This document shows positions 24,618 to 32,967 of a stretch of DNA of 32,967 bases, piece by piece. The notes under the pieces were generated by a model, which worked only from the letters and a program-made list of their open reading frames with translations, searched no databases and was not told where the DNA came from. Location: contig DAAN01000007.1 in NCBI GenBank assembly GCA_001701135.1, positions 1 to 32,967 of the forward strand, read 5' to 3'. The stretch is from Bacteroidales bacterium H3 (GTDB lineage: Bacteria; Bacteroidota; Bacteroidia; Bacteroidales; Muribaculaceae). Each line of letters opens with the position of its first letter. The first letter of the stretch is position 1. Made by a program: the position numbers and the translations under genes.

Positions 24618-25695
24618 GGGGTCCGCGAAGAGGATTGTGGTGAAGGTGGGGAGCAATGTGCTGTCGCGGGCCGACGGGAAACCCAATGTCACCAACATGT
24701 CGGCATTGGTCGACCAGATAGCCGCACTCCACAGCCGCGGGCATCAGGTGGTGCTGGTGTCGTCGGGCGCCGTGGCCTGCGGCAGGGGCGAGATAGCCCC
24801 CGACCGCCAGCTCGACCCGGTGGCCGCCCGTCAGCTCTTCTCGTCGATCGGGCAGATCAAGCTAATCAACCTCTACAACGAGCTGTTTCGCGAATATGGC
24901 ATTGTGATAGGCCAGGTGCTCACGCAAAAGGAGAATTTCGCCTCGCGCGATTCCTACCTCAACCAGCGCGCCTGCATGCTCACCATGCTTGAAAACGGCG
25001 TGGTGCCTGTGGTGAATGAAAACGACACTGCCTCGCTGACCGAACTGATGTTTACCGACAACGACGAGCTTTCGGGTCTGATCGCCACCATGCTGCGTGC
25101 CGACCTGTTGGTGATACTCTCCAACATCGACGGCATCTACACCGGCGATCCCTCCGATCCCGCATCGCGGCTGATAGAACGCGTGGCGCCCGGCGAGGAT
25201 CTCAGCCGCTATGTGGTGGCCGCAAAAAGCGGTTTCGGCCGCGGCGGCATGGGCACCAAATGCGGCATAGCCTCGAAGGTGTCGGCCGAGGGAGTCGGCG
25301 TGGCCATAGCCCGCGGCGACCGTCCCGAAGTGCTCACTCTGCTGGCCGAGCAGCCCGAAGAGGTGCCACATACCTACTTCGAACCCGCCCCGCAGCCCCT
25401 GAGCACCATAAAACGGTGGATTGCCCACTCGTCATCCTTTGCCAAGGGGAGCGTGACAGTGAAACCCGACGCAGCCGCCATACTGCTGAGCGACCGCGCC
25501 GTGAGCCTGCTACCGGTGGGTGTCACCGCCGTGGAGGGCGACTTCGAGGAGGGCGACATCATCGGCGTGCTCGACAGCGGGGGGAGCCGCATAGCCGTGG
25601 GACGCGCCGCAATGGGCGCCGACGCAGCCCGTGCGGCCATGGGGAGCCACGGTTCGCGCCCCCTGATCCATTACGATTATCTTTACACTGAATAG
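24616..25695 (+). CDS. proB: Glutamate 5-kinase (ProB) with PUA domain
   Basis: First enzyme of proline synthesis; phosphorylates the glutamate side-chain carboxylate. From the ATG at 24616 the protein has 359 residues, a normal length. It starts directly with the kinase fold (AKRIVVKVGSNVLSRADGKP), then VLVSSGAVACGRGEI, VVPVVNENDTASL and GRGGMGTKCGIASKVSAEGV. A C-terminal PUA domain occupies about the last 85 residues (GSVTVKPDAAAILLSDRAVS onward). An in-frame ATG at 24514 would add 34 residues encoded largely by a REP-like repeat, so I regard that extension as leader. A weak -7-like box TAGATTTA (24495-24502) lies just before 24514. It is followed by proA after 44 bp. Confidence 0.93.
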   Translation: MGSAKRIVVKVGSNVLSRADGKPNVTNMSALVDQIAALHSRGHQVVLVSSGAVACGRGEIAPDRQLDPVAARQLFSSIGQIKLINLYNELFREYGIVIGQVLTQKENFASRDSYLNQRACMLTMLENGVVPVVNENDTASLTELMFTDNDELSGLIATMLRADLLVILSNIDGIYTGDPSDPASRLIERVAPGEDLSRYVVAAKSGFGRGGMGTKCGIASKVSAEGVGVAIARGDRPEVLTLLAEQPEEVPHTYFEPAPQPLSTIKRWIAHSSSFAKGSVTVKPDAAAILLSDRAVSLLPVGVTAVEGDFEEGDIIGVLDSGGSRIAVGRAAMGADAARAAMGSHGSRPLIHYDYLYTE

Positions 25696-25739
25696 AAACG
25701 TACAGTAGCCTGACCGACAGGCAACAAAAGCATCACATC

Positions 25740-26987
25740 ATGACATTCAACGACACATTCGCCGGGGTGCGCGCCGCCTCGCGTCAGCTTCTCGAAATAT
25801 CGGCCGACGGACGCTCCCGGGCCATCACCGCCTTGGCATCTCTTGTCGAGGAAAATATCGACAGCATCCTCGAGGCCAACGCCCGCGACCTCAGCCGCAT
25901 GGATCCCTCGAATCCTCTCTACGACCGTCTGCAGCTCACACCCGACCGCCTGCGCGCCATCGCCGCCGACCTGCGCCATGTGGCCGCCCTCCCCACTCCC
26001 GTGGGCGAGGAGGTGGAGCACCGCACGCTCCCCAACGGCATCGACCTGCGGCGGGTGCGCGTGCCCTTCGGCGTGGTGGGCGTCATCTACGAGGCGCGCC
26101 CCAATGTCACCTACGATGTGTTCTCGCTATGCCTGCGCAGCGGCAACGCCTGCATCCTCAAGGGGGGTCGCGATGCCGAGGAGAGTAACCTCGCCGCCAT
26201 CGGCCTCATCCGCCGCGCCCTTGAGTCGGCCGGACTCCCCGCCGACGCCTGTGTGCTGCTCCCCTCGACCCACGAGGCCACCGCGGCGCTGCTCTCGGCC
26301 GTGGGCTATGTGGATGTGTGCATCCCCCGCGGCGGCCGCAAGCTCATTGATTTCGTGCGCGACAATGCCCGCGTGCCTGTCATAGAGACCGGCGCCGGCG
26401 TGGTTCACGCCTATTTCGACTCCATGGGGGATGTCGCCATGGGCGCCGCCATCGTCGGCAACGCCAAGACGCGGCGCGTGTCGGTGTGCAACGCCCTCGA
26501 CACCCTGCTCATAGCCCGCGACCGCCTCGCCGACCTGCCAGCCATCACGGCTCCGCTGGCCGCGAAGAATGTGGAGCTGCACTGCGACGCCGAGGCGCTG
26601 GAGGCACTCCGCGGCAACTATCCCGACGCACTGCTCCGCGAGGCCGCCGCGGATGACCCCGACCGCGAATGGATGGACTACAAGATGGGCATCTACACCG
26701 TGGCCGGCGTCGACGAGGCCATCGGCCATATCGCCCGCCACGGTTCGGGTCACAGCGAGACCATCATCACCGACGACGAGGCAGCCGCCGACCGCTTCCG
26801 CAGCCTGGTCGACGCCTCGTGTGTCTATGTCAATCTCCCCACCTCGTTCACCGACGGCGGCCAATTTGGTCTGGGCGCCGAAATCGGCATCTCCACCCAG
26901 AAATTAGGGCCGCGCGGCCCCATGGGTCTCACAGCTCTCACCACCACAAAATATCTGCTGACAGGGCGGGGACAGCTGCGTCCCTGA
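25740..26987 (+). CDS. proA: Gamma-glutamyl phosphate reductase (ProA)
   Basis: Second enzyme of proline synthesis; reduces gamma-glutamyl phosphate to glutamate-5-semialdehyde using NADPH. The 415-residue protein is of the aldehyde dehydrogenase superfamily. It shows the family segments RVPFGVVGVIYEARPNVTYD, CILKGGRDAEESN and IPRGGRKLIDFVRDNARVPV. The catalytic cysteine is C250 in VSVCNALDTLLI, and the C-terminal signature is FGLGAEIGISTQKLGPRGPM. Length is standard. It is the third of the proC-proB-proA set on the plus strand. No strong terminator is seen in the 182 bp that follow. Confidence 0.97.
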   Translation: MTFNDTFAGVRAASRQLLEISADGRSRAITALASLVEENIDSILEANARDLSRMDPSNPLYDRLQLTPDRLRAIAADLRHVAALPTPVGEEVEHRTLPNGIDLRRVRVPFGVVGVIYEARPNVTYDVFSLCLRSGNACILKGGRDAEESNLAAIGLIRRALESAGLPADACVLLPSTHEATAALLSAVGYVDVCIPRGGRKLIDFVRDNARVPVIETGAGVVHAYFDSMGDVAMGAAIVGNAKTRRVSVCNALDTLLIARDRLADLPAITAPLAAKNVELHCDAEALEALRGNYPDALLREAAADDPDREWMDYKMGIYTVAGVDEAIGHIARHGSGHSETIITDDEAAADRFRSLVDASCVYVNLPTSFTDGGQFGLGAEIGISTQKLGPRGPMGLTALTTTKYLLTGRGQLRP

Positions 26988-27119
26988 CCCGAGGCCGAGG
27001 GGTCGGCGCGGGGGATTGGCCCTGCGCAGACACCCTGCAGAGGGGGTATTAATGGGGGACAAGGCTCCGTAAGCCTCTATTTCATTGGTAAAAAACAAAT
27101 TATAAAAGCTGGAATTGCA

Positions 27120-27127
27120 TAAATTTG
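27120..27127 (+). promoter_or_regulatory. -7 promoter box of the giant secreted protein gene
   Basis: TAAATTTG matches TAnnTTTG; the predicted start near 27134 gives a leader of about 36 nt before the ATG at 27170. No good -33 TTTG is seen. The surrounding 27080-27169 is AT-rich, unlike the GC-rich tract at 26988-27060, which holds only weak, non-terminator-like dyads. Confidence 0.6.
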
Positions 27128-27169
27128 CGATGCCTTACGATTCATCAGCTTTAACAATAAAAATTACCA

Positions 27170-30100
27170 ATGAAAAAATTTCTACGCAAATTAGTGCTCA
27201 GAGCCACCCTGTGTGGCGCGGGGCTTGCCTGCGCCCTGGCGGCTCACGCCGAGGGCGCAGCGTTGCTGCTCAGGCTGCACGCCTGGGACGGCAAGAGCGA
27301 CCCCAGTAAAGACCCTGCCTTTGTGCTGCAGGAGGATGGCACCTACCTGCTGGAGAACCAGAAATGCTACCCCGGCATGGAGTTCGGCATCCGCAACTGC
27401 GACCCCGCCTCCAACTCCCAGACCGGATGGTATGGCGGCTATTCGCAGCATATCGTACCCGATGCAGTCTACAAAACCGAACTGACCAGGCCCTCCTCCC
27501 AGGAATTTCCCAACAACTGGATAATCACCGAGGAGGGCACCTACGATTTCAAAGTTACCGTGGAACAAGGCTCTTATACCTATGAGCCTTTGACCCTGAC
27601 TGTAAGCCGCCACGGTGCGGCCGATGGATGGAAACTCCTCTCCACTCCTATGGCGCAGCTGTCGACAGGCACTAAATTCCAGAAAGTTCAGGACACAAAC
27701 TCATTCTATTTCACCCGGCCCGACGGCACGAAGATGGTTCCGGCAGGCACAATTACCGCCAACACCGCTTTCACTCTCACCGAGGGAGAAAGCTCCACAG
27801 CTTCGCTTCAGGATGGTGATGTGGCCATGATCGACGACGCCGGCGAGCATGGATTCATCTATCGTCCTTACTTAGCTGCGTTCTCCCTTATGGGACGCGA
27901 AGGGGGAAGCGGTGATTTCGCATTGACAAAGACTTACAACTTCAGTTATAACCTCACTGAGCTGGAGCAATCGGATTATAATTCATATTACACCGGCACT
28001 GCCATGATGGTCAAAGTGCCCGATAATTTTGAATTCTATATTCTTCACAAGGACTTAAATGACCCCAATGCGACTTTAGAAATCACTCCCGCCGCGGCAG
28101 CTGGCGCCACCCTCACCAACAACAAGGCGGTGGAAGCGGCCATCTCGGCGTTCGGCGGACCGGGCAGCGCCAACTCCTGTTTCAAGATCGAAAAGGGTGG
28201 CAACTACATGATCTTTTTCGACGCCTCGACGATGCAGGTGAAAATCTTTAAGCCCAACACCGCTCCATGGCTATTCGGTTCCAACACCTATCCCAAGGAT
28301 CTGTGGCTTCACGGCAATCTCAAACTCGAATCTGGCGAAATCAACGACTGGGGAGGTTATCACGACGATCTGAAACTTACGATGGGAGAAATGCCCGATG
28401 AATACAGCTCCGATCCTATCAAGTATTCCATCGACCTGAATCTCACCGGCGACAGTTATTTCCGCGTTTTCACCGCGAATCCCGGTATTACAGGTATATG
28501 GACAATGTACAGACTTTACAGTCTTCCATACTTTGATGAAGTACGCGGCTGCTGGGCGCCTGCAAGCAACTACAATGTGGATCTTCCCGAGGTGCCCGAG
28601 GCCGCAGTCGCCTCATGGTCGAAATCCACTCCCGACGATGGCACAATGTATCATCTCCCCGCCGGCAAATGGCGGGGATTCGTCAATTTTAAATTCGGAA
28701 AATGGGGACACTACGATCCCAACTCTATCCAACTCTATGCCGAGAGAATCCTTGAGGAGGGAGAAGAAGTGCCGCCGGTATATGTTCTCGCGACCCCGGG
28801 TGAAAACTCATCTGAATATAACTACAGTACTTTCACAGCTACAGGCGACGGTTCTTACCTGATCAAGACCGATAAGCTGAATTTCAAGATATATCAGCGC
28901 GGACAGGATCCGGAAGACCAATATAGTAACAGGGTGGACACCTGGTATATACCGGTGGATACCAAAACGAGCGTGTGGGGGGATGAAATTCCTGACTACG
29001 ACGTGACCCCCGGCGTGCTGAAAAAATTGAAATCACAAGAAGCCTATTCGCAATATGAAGAGTATGTAATCAAGGGCGCTCCCGGCACCTATCTCATCAC
29101 TTTCAATCCCTCCACAATGGAGATGAAAGTCGAGCGTGATTACTCGGCTGTGAACATGCCTCTGCTCCCGGCCGACTTCACCGATGCCGACGGCAAGCCC
29201 AAGACCCACTACTTCGTGGTAGGCTCGCGCACCGCCGACTTCCGTCTGCTCCCCGAATGGGAACTCACCGCCGAAAACGGCTACAGGATCGAGAACCGAC
29301 TGATGTATCCCGGCATGCTCGGCATCGCAGCCGTCGACAACTACGAAGACTACATCCAGCATAAGTTCCGTTTCTACCACATCGCCGACGAGAACAACTC
29401 GTATGTGTACAAGTATAGGGACTCCAACTACAACGATCAGCAGGCAACCATCTACAGTGGTAAAGTGCTGAACGAGGCAGGTTCATACACCCTTACCGAC
29501 ACCGATGGTCTCGACAAGGATATCACCGCCACGGCAGTCAAGAATTACGGCAACTACTACACATCGCACAACTCTGCCTTACCATGGCCGTTCGTGGTGT
29601 GCGCCGACATGTATGGCGCTGATATGTACAATAGCAGTATTCACAACAAAATCTCGTCGTGGTGGCACTTCAACGGCTTTCAGCCCGGAGCCGACGGCAA
29701 ATATACCCGTCAGATTCTCGCCGAGGCGTTCAAGAAGGGCACTCCCTCATTGGCTTCGTCGATCGGCATCACCCTCGACAAGGATGGCAAGCCCGCAACC
29801 CTCGAAATCGGCGAGGTGAAGACATGGGAGAACAACAAGAGCGACATTCTGGCCGAAGTGAACTTCATGCTTTGCGGCGATGACATCGTCAACGAAAACG
29901 ACATCACCGGCCGCCACGCACTCGACCCGCAGAAGACCAGCCTTTTCGGCTACACCAACGTGAACGAATGGGCCAACCAGTGGATCCAGTACGACCCCCA
30001 AAGCGGCGACCCCTATGTCGACGGCGACGGCAAGTATCTGTTCCAGACCGTCTACCAGACCTCGTGGATGAAGGATCACCCCGTGATTTTCCACCGCAAG

Positions 30101-32797
30101 GCCGACAACACCGACTATAACTCCAACTCGCTGGTGTTCTCGCCCGTGACCGACGCCCTGACTGCCGACGCCGACAATTTCGTCGACTACTACAACGGCA
30201 TGAAGAATGTGAAACTTGGCGACGGCACCCGCAAGACCAGCGCCGAGGGCACCTCGATCGCATGGGACTTCGAGGACCAGGTGGGCAAACCTGATCCGCA
30301 CGTGGGCATGGCCTACGGCCCCGGCACTCTCGACGCACCCAACGACGGCTGGAAACCCTATGTGCTCTCCGACATCTCGTTCGGCGGCATGTTCAAGGTG
30401 TGGAGCGGCTTCGGCGGCGGCCACGCCGGTTACGGCAGCTGGACCGACCAGGTGGAGGTGGGCGACGGCTATGCCTGGTTCAACCTCAACGTGGGTCACT
30501 CCATGGCCCGCAACCCCCTGCGCGTGAAAGCCCAGACCCTGGCAAGCTCCGTGCCCCTGGACGCTGAGGTTCCCGCCCCCGCCGATCCCAACATCGACGC
30601 CCCCGGCTCCAAGGTCAACTTCTACCTCACCGGCAAGGATGAACCGGCAGCCGACTTCATGACATATTACGACGACGCGAACGAAAGCTACCCCCTGCGC
30701 TCCTACCGCCGTCTGATTCTCTGGCTCAACACCTCGGACCGCACCGAGCTGAGCGACAACGCAACTTCGGGCATGGCCAAGAGCTATGTGCAGCTTGTGG
30801 TGACCGACCTCACCCCCGTAATCAAGGGCAAGCCCGGCACTGCCGAGCGTCAGATTGTAAGCGCATGGCACCTGCAGGACGACTACACCATGGAGTCGAA
30901 GACCGTGTCGAAGGCTGTGGTGACCATGTTCCGCGACGGCAAGGAGATCGACTCCTACGAGGAGACCGACGCCGCCGGCATGAAAGCCGAGGATTGCATC
31001 GAGGAGGGCAAGTTCCCCCACACATGGAACGACCTGGTGGCCGGCGAATATTGGTTCCGCATCGAAGTGACCTATGACGACGGCAATGTGCGCAGCTCGC
31101 TCTCCAGCCATCTCTATCTCTTCGACAAGATCGAGCCTGCCCTGCTCACCGCATGGCAGCGCACCGCCACCGACGCCACCGACGCCGAAGGCCGCACACT
31201 CTACGGCTTCAATGTCTCGGGCAAGGTGAGCCTCCCCGAGGGCGCCGACAACCGTCCCTTCAAGGAGTATAAGGACAACGAGGGTCACTCGCGCACCATG
31301 CTCCTTAAGGATCTTATCAGCGGCTACACCCTCACCGTCAAGGAGCTTGGCCGCGACGCCGAGACCGTGAATGTGGAATATACTCCCGGCAAGGAATCGG
31401 AATTCCTGCTGAAGCTCCACGGCACCACCCGCGTGGCCATCTCGGCCCAGGCTGTGGCCAAGCCCAGCCCCGTCACCGTCAACGGTGTGGCGGTCGACCT
31501 CACCGAGAAGGAGCTGAATCTGCTGAAATACACCCTTGCATCCACCTCGGTCGAGATGGTGCTCCCCACCCCCGGAGCCGAAGTCAGCGACTTCACCGTG
31601 GCCACTGTGGAGTATGACTCCGAGACCGACCAGGCCGGCCATCCCGGCCATGCCTCCTACGCCCCCGTGCGCTACCGCAACGCCAACTCGCTCAACGCCC
31701 GCGTGGCCGTCAATGACAATGTGCTCCTTGAGGATGGCGAGACCGCTGTCTATGCTGTCACCGCCGCCGAAGGTTCGGTTGGAGAGGTCACTGACGGCGT
31801 GGCCGAGGCTACCCGCCTGCCCGTAGCCCTGGGCGAGGATAACAAGCCTGTAAGCGACAACACCATCACCGTGGCCGCCACCTACAGCCGCGACAACGCG
31901 CTCCTCACGTCAGTAACAGCCGAAACGCAGGCTCAGCACACCTTCGACATGGTTGCCCCCGCAACGATCGAGGTGCTCCCCGAGGATATGGCCATCACCG
32001 GCATCAACAACCGTGACAGCAGCAACCCCGGCACCATCTGCGACCTGCTGATCTACGTGCCCTCGTCGATCAACGACGGAGCCTCGCTCCCCGACGAGCA
32101 TGTGATCCTTGGCGGTTTCGCAGCCGATGCCGCCGACTACACCACCGATGAACAGGGCCACGACGCATGGGGCGAAGTGCCCGGACAGCGTCAGGACACT
32201 CCCAAGGTGAAAGCGCCCATGGCATGGAATTTCCAGGGCTACAACAATGCCTACGAAACCGCGAAATATCCCGACGGCTTCCCCGGTCTGCAGGGCAGCT
32301 CGAGCCTCAACTGCGGTTTCAGCGAATACGACGGCACCGGCTGGGGCATCGAGAATGACTGGGCCCACGCCATCGCCCGCGAAGGTTTCGCCATGAGCTT
32401 CCGCCACGCGCTGTTTGTGCCCAAAACCGTCTCGGGCGACCTGCTCCTCAACAAGGCATTTACCGTGAAGACATATAATGTATATCCCTTCCTGGTAGAT
32501 ACCCCCGACACCCCCGCCGCCGAGGCCGCAGCCACAGCCAAAACCGCTGACGCCCGTGCCGCCGCCACCCGCGTGGTGCCCCTGAGCCTCGAAGGCGAAA
32601 TCAAGGTGCCTGCCAAGAACTGGGTCAACGCCGTGGTTTCGGGCATCGCCGACACCTATGCCGACTCCGACGAGAAGGTCGACGTATACACCCCCTCGGG
32701 CATCCGGCTCATGGAGGGTGTGACCCGCGCCGAGGCCCTGACCCGCCTCGAACCGGGCATCTACCTCATCGGCAGCGACAAGGTGGTGGTGAAATAA
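27170..32797 (+). CDS. Giant secreted multidomain protein with T9SS-like C-terminus
   Basis: A 1875-residue exported protein without a function I recognise. The signal peptide ends at about residue 27 (CALAAHA, then EG). The first 670 residues contain several related beta-sandwich-like segments, visible as recurring patterns such as GGNYMIFFDASTMQVKIF, GTYLITFNPSTMEMKVERD and GSYLIKTDKLNFKIYQRG. Paired motifs ENQKCYPGMEFGIRNCD and ENRLMYPGMLGIAAVDNY also recur. The central part is rich in Asp, Asn, Tyr and Trp. An Ala/Thr/Pro linker near 1778-1803 precedes the end (VDVYTPSGIRLMEGV, then LEPGIYLIGSDKVVVK), which resembles the sorting domain of Bacteroidetes type IX secretion cargo. It is probably surface-attached or secreted. 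Base composition changes sharply inside the gene. It has its own -7 box and terminator. Confidence 0.85.
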   Translation: MKKFLRKLVLRATLCGAGLACALAAHAEGAALLLRLHAWDGKSDPSKDPAFVLQEDGTYLLENQKCYPGMEFGIRNCDPASNSQTGWYGGYSQHIVPDAVYKTELTRPSSQEFPNNWIITEEGTYDFKVTVEQGSYTYEPLTLTVSRHGAADGWKLLSTPMAQLSTGTKFQKVQDTNSFYFTRPDGTKMVPAGTITANTAFTLTEGESSTASLQDGDVAMIDDAGEHGFIYRPYLAAFSLMGREGGSGDFALTKTYNFSYNLTELEQSDYNSYYTGTAMMVKVPDNFEFYILHKDLNDPNATLEITPAAAAGATLTNNKAVEAAISAFGGPGSANSCFKIEKGGNYMIFFDASTMQVKIFKPNTAPWLFGSNTYPKDLWLHGNLKLESGEINDWGGYHDDLKLTMGEMPDEYSSDPIKYSIDLNLTGDSYFRVFTANPGITGIWTMYRLYSLPYFDEVRGCWAPASNYNVDLPEVPEAAVASWSKSTPDDGTMYHLPAGKWRGFVNFKFGKWGHYDPNSIQLYAERILEEGEEVPPVYVLATPGENSSEYNYSTFTATGDGSYLIKTDKLNFKIYQRGQDPEDQYSNRVDTWYIPVDTKTSVWGDEIPDYDVTPGVLKKLKSQEAYSQYEEYVIKGAPGTYLITFNPSTMEMKVERDYSAVNMPLLPADFTDADGKPKTHYFVVGSRTADFRLLPEWELTAENGYRIENRLMYPGMLGIAAVDNYEDYIQHKFRFYHIADENNSYVYKYRDSNYNDQQATIYSGKVLNEAGSYTLTDTDGLDKDITATAVKNYGNYYTSHNSALPWPFVVCADMYGADMYNSSIHNKISSWWHFNGFQPGADGKYTRQILAEAFKKGTPSLASSIGITLDKDGKPATLEIGEVKTWENNKSDILAEVNFMLCGDDIVNENDITGRHALDPQKTSLFGYTNVNEWANQWIQYDPQSGDPYVDGDGKYLFQTVYQTSWMKDHPVIFHRKADNTDYNSNSLVFSPVTDALTADADNFVDYYNGMKNVKLGDGTRKTSAEGTSIAWDFEDQVGKPDPHVGMAYGPGTLDAPNDGWKPYVLSDISFGGMFKVWSGFGGGHAGYGSWTDQVEVGDGYAWFNLNVGHSMARNPLRVKAQTLASSVPLDAEVPAPADPNIDAPGSKVNFYLTGKDEPAADFMTYYDDANESYPLRSYRRLILWLNTSDRTELSDNATSGMAKSYVQLVVTDLTPVIKGKPGTAERQIVSAWHLQDDYTMESKTVSKAVVTMFRDGKEIDSYEETDAAGMKAEDCIEEGKFPHTWNDLVAGEYWFRIEVTYDDGNVRSSLSSHLYLFDKIEPALLTAWQRTATDATDAEGRTLYGFNVSGKVSLPEGADNRPFKEYKDNEGHSRTMLLKDLISGYTLTVKELGRDAETVNVEYTPGKESEFLLKLHGTTRVAISAQAVAKPSPVTVNGVAVDLTEKELNLLKYTLASTSVEMVLPTPGAEVSDFTVATVEYDSETDQAGHPGHASYAPVRYRNANSLNARVAVNDNVLLEDGETAVYAVTAAEGSVGEVTDGVAEATRLPVALGEDNKPVSDNTITVAATYSRDNALLTSVTAETQAQHTFDMVAPATIEVLPEDMAITGINNRDSSNPGTICDLLIYVPSSINDGASLPDEHVILGGFAADAADYTTDEQGHDAWGEVPGQRQDTPKVKAPMAWNFQGYNNAYETAKYPDGFPGLQGSSSLNCGFSEYDGTGWGIENDWAHAIAREGFAMSFRHALFVPKTVSGDLLLNKAFTVKTYNVYPFLVDTPDTPAAEAAATAKTADARAAATRVVPLSLEGEIKVPAKNWVNAVVSGIADTYADSDEKVDVYTPSGIRLMEGVTRAEALTRLEPGIYLIGSDKVVVK

Positions 32798-32894
32798 TAC
32801 ACTCCTTATTGACTATATCTGAATAAATAATTACGGAACATCAAAAGGTAATAAGTAAGTGAAATAAGGTAAGTAATAAATCAGACCTTATGGA

Positions 32895-32928
32895 GGTCGT
32901 CCGTTGCGACAACGGACGGCCTTTTTTT
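32895..32928 (+). terminator. Rho-independent terminator after the giant secreted protein gene
   Basis: A 12-bp stem (32895-32906 with 32910-32921, one T-G pair, three-base loop) is followed by seven Ts. The preceding 32798-32894 is AT-rich and I see no gene in it. Confidence 0.93.
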
Positions 32929-32967
32929 ATGGAGCGGCTGTGGAACGGCGGCTTTCCAGCCGCCGGA
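32929..32967. repeat. REP-like palindrome at the right window edge (reverse orientation)
   Basis: GGCGGCTTTCCAGCCGCC (32947-32964) is the exact reverse complement of 24408-24425. The flank 32929-32938 is the reverse complement of GCCGCTCCAT next to the proB start. The element may continue beyond the window. Confidence 0.85.

Noticed and set aside
26988..27060. Terminator after proA
   Set aside because: Only imperfect GC-rich dyads without a following T run; not strong enough to call.
29747..31651. Long minus-strand reading frame (634 codons) inside the giant secreted protein gene
   Set aside because: Antisense shadow in the most GC-biased part of the gene; the translation is Gly/Val/His/Ala-rich without recognisable motifs.
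1..32967. tRNA, rRNA, prophage or insertion sequence
   Set aside because: I found no cloverleaf-like sequence, rRNA-like sequence, transposase, integrase or phage structural gene on either strand by reading; a covariance-model scan was not possible here.

Overview
The window is a chromosomal segment from a Bacteroidales bacterium, most probably a high-GC member of the Muribaculaceae (S24-7) group. The evidence is Bacteroidetes-only families (DUF4294, DUF6377, Bacteroidetes-type signal peptidase I with a long insertion, a large secreted protein with a T9SS-like C-terminus), TAnnTTTG-type promoter boxes upstream of several genes, and the gene order sigma-54 activator / LptE-like lipoprotein / small TPR-like protein / SecG that I recall from Bacteroidales genomes. 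The genus is an inference. I see no phage, insertion sequence, CRISPR array, tRNA or rRNA. No gene-free stretch exceeds 300 bases; the shorter gaps hold promoters, terminators and several kinds of short repeats.

Layout. Bases 44-4967 (plus): tsaB (tRNA t6A synthesis), dnaE (replicative polymerase) and trxA, closed by a terminator at 5001-5031. Bases 5042-14141 (minus) form two likely transcription units. The upstream one is ctpA > lepB > wbqC-like > LolC/E-like permease, with 14-bp and 4-bp overlaps and a 26-bp gap; its products act at or near the envelope. The second, nadB > DUF4294 > DUF6377, starts from its own promoter just after the permease stop codon. Bases 14292-18367 (plus): a PlsC-type acyltransferase, a 9-bp tandem repeat array, a sensorless sigma-54 activator, an LptE-like lipoprotein, a small TPR-like protein and secG, ending in a hairpin at 18401-18423. 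Bases 18464-21306 (plus): an rRNA m5C methyltransferase overlapping a MATE transporter. Bases 21415-26987 (plus): a membrane protein, a His-rich COG0523 GTPase, then proC, proB and proA, the complete glutamate-to-proline route. Bases 27170-32797 (plus): a 1875-residue secreted protein, followed by a strong terminator at 32895-32928.

The most unusual structure is a family of short REP-like palindromes (core GGCGGCTGGAAAGCCGCC). Copies lie as an inverted pair between proC and proB, across the proB start region where the repeat edge supplies part of the likely start codon, in the last codons of the wbqC-like gene, and at the right edge of the window. Other leads are the ten-unit 9-bp array before the sigma-54 activator, an alternating C/G palindrome in the nadB leader, an apparently intact metal site in the DnaE PHP domain, a COG0523 GTPase with NKIS in place of NKxD, and a compositional mosaic inside the giant secreted protein.
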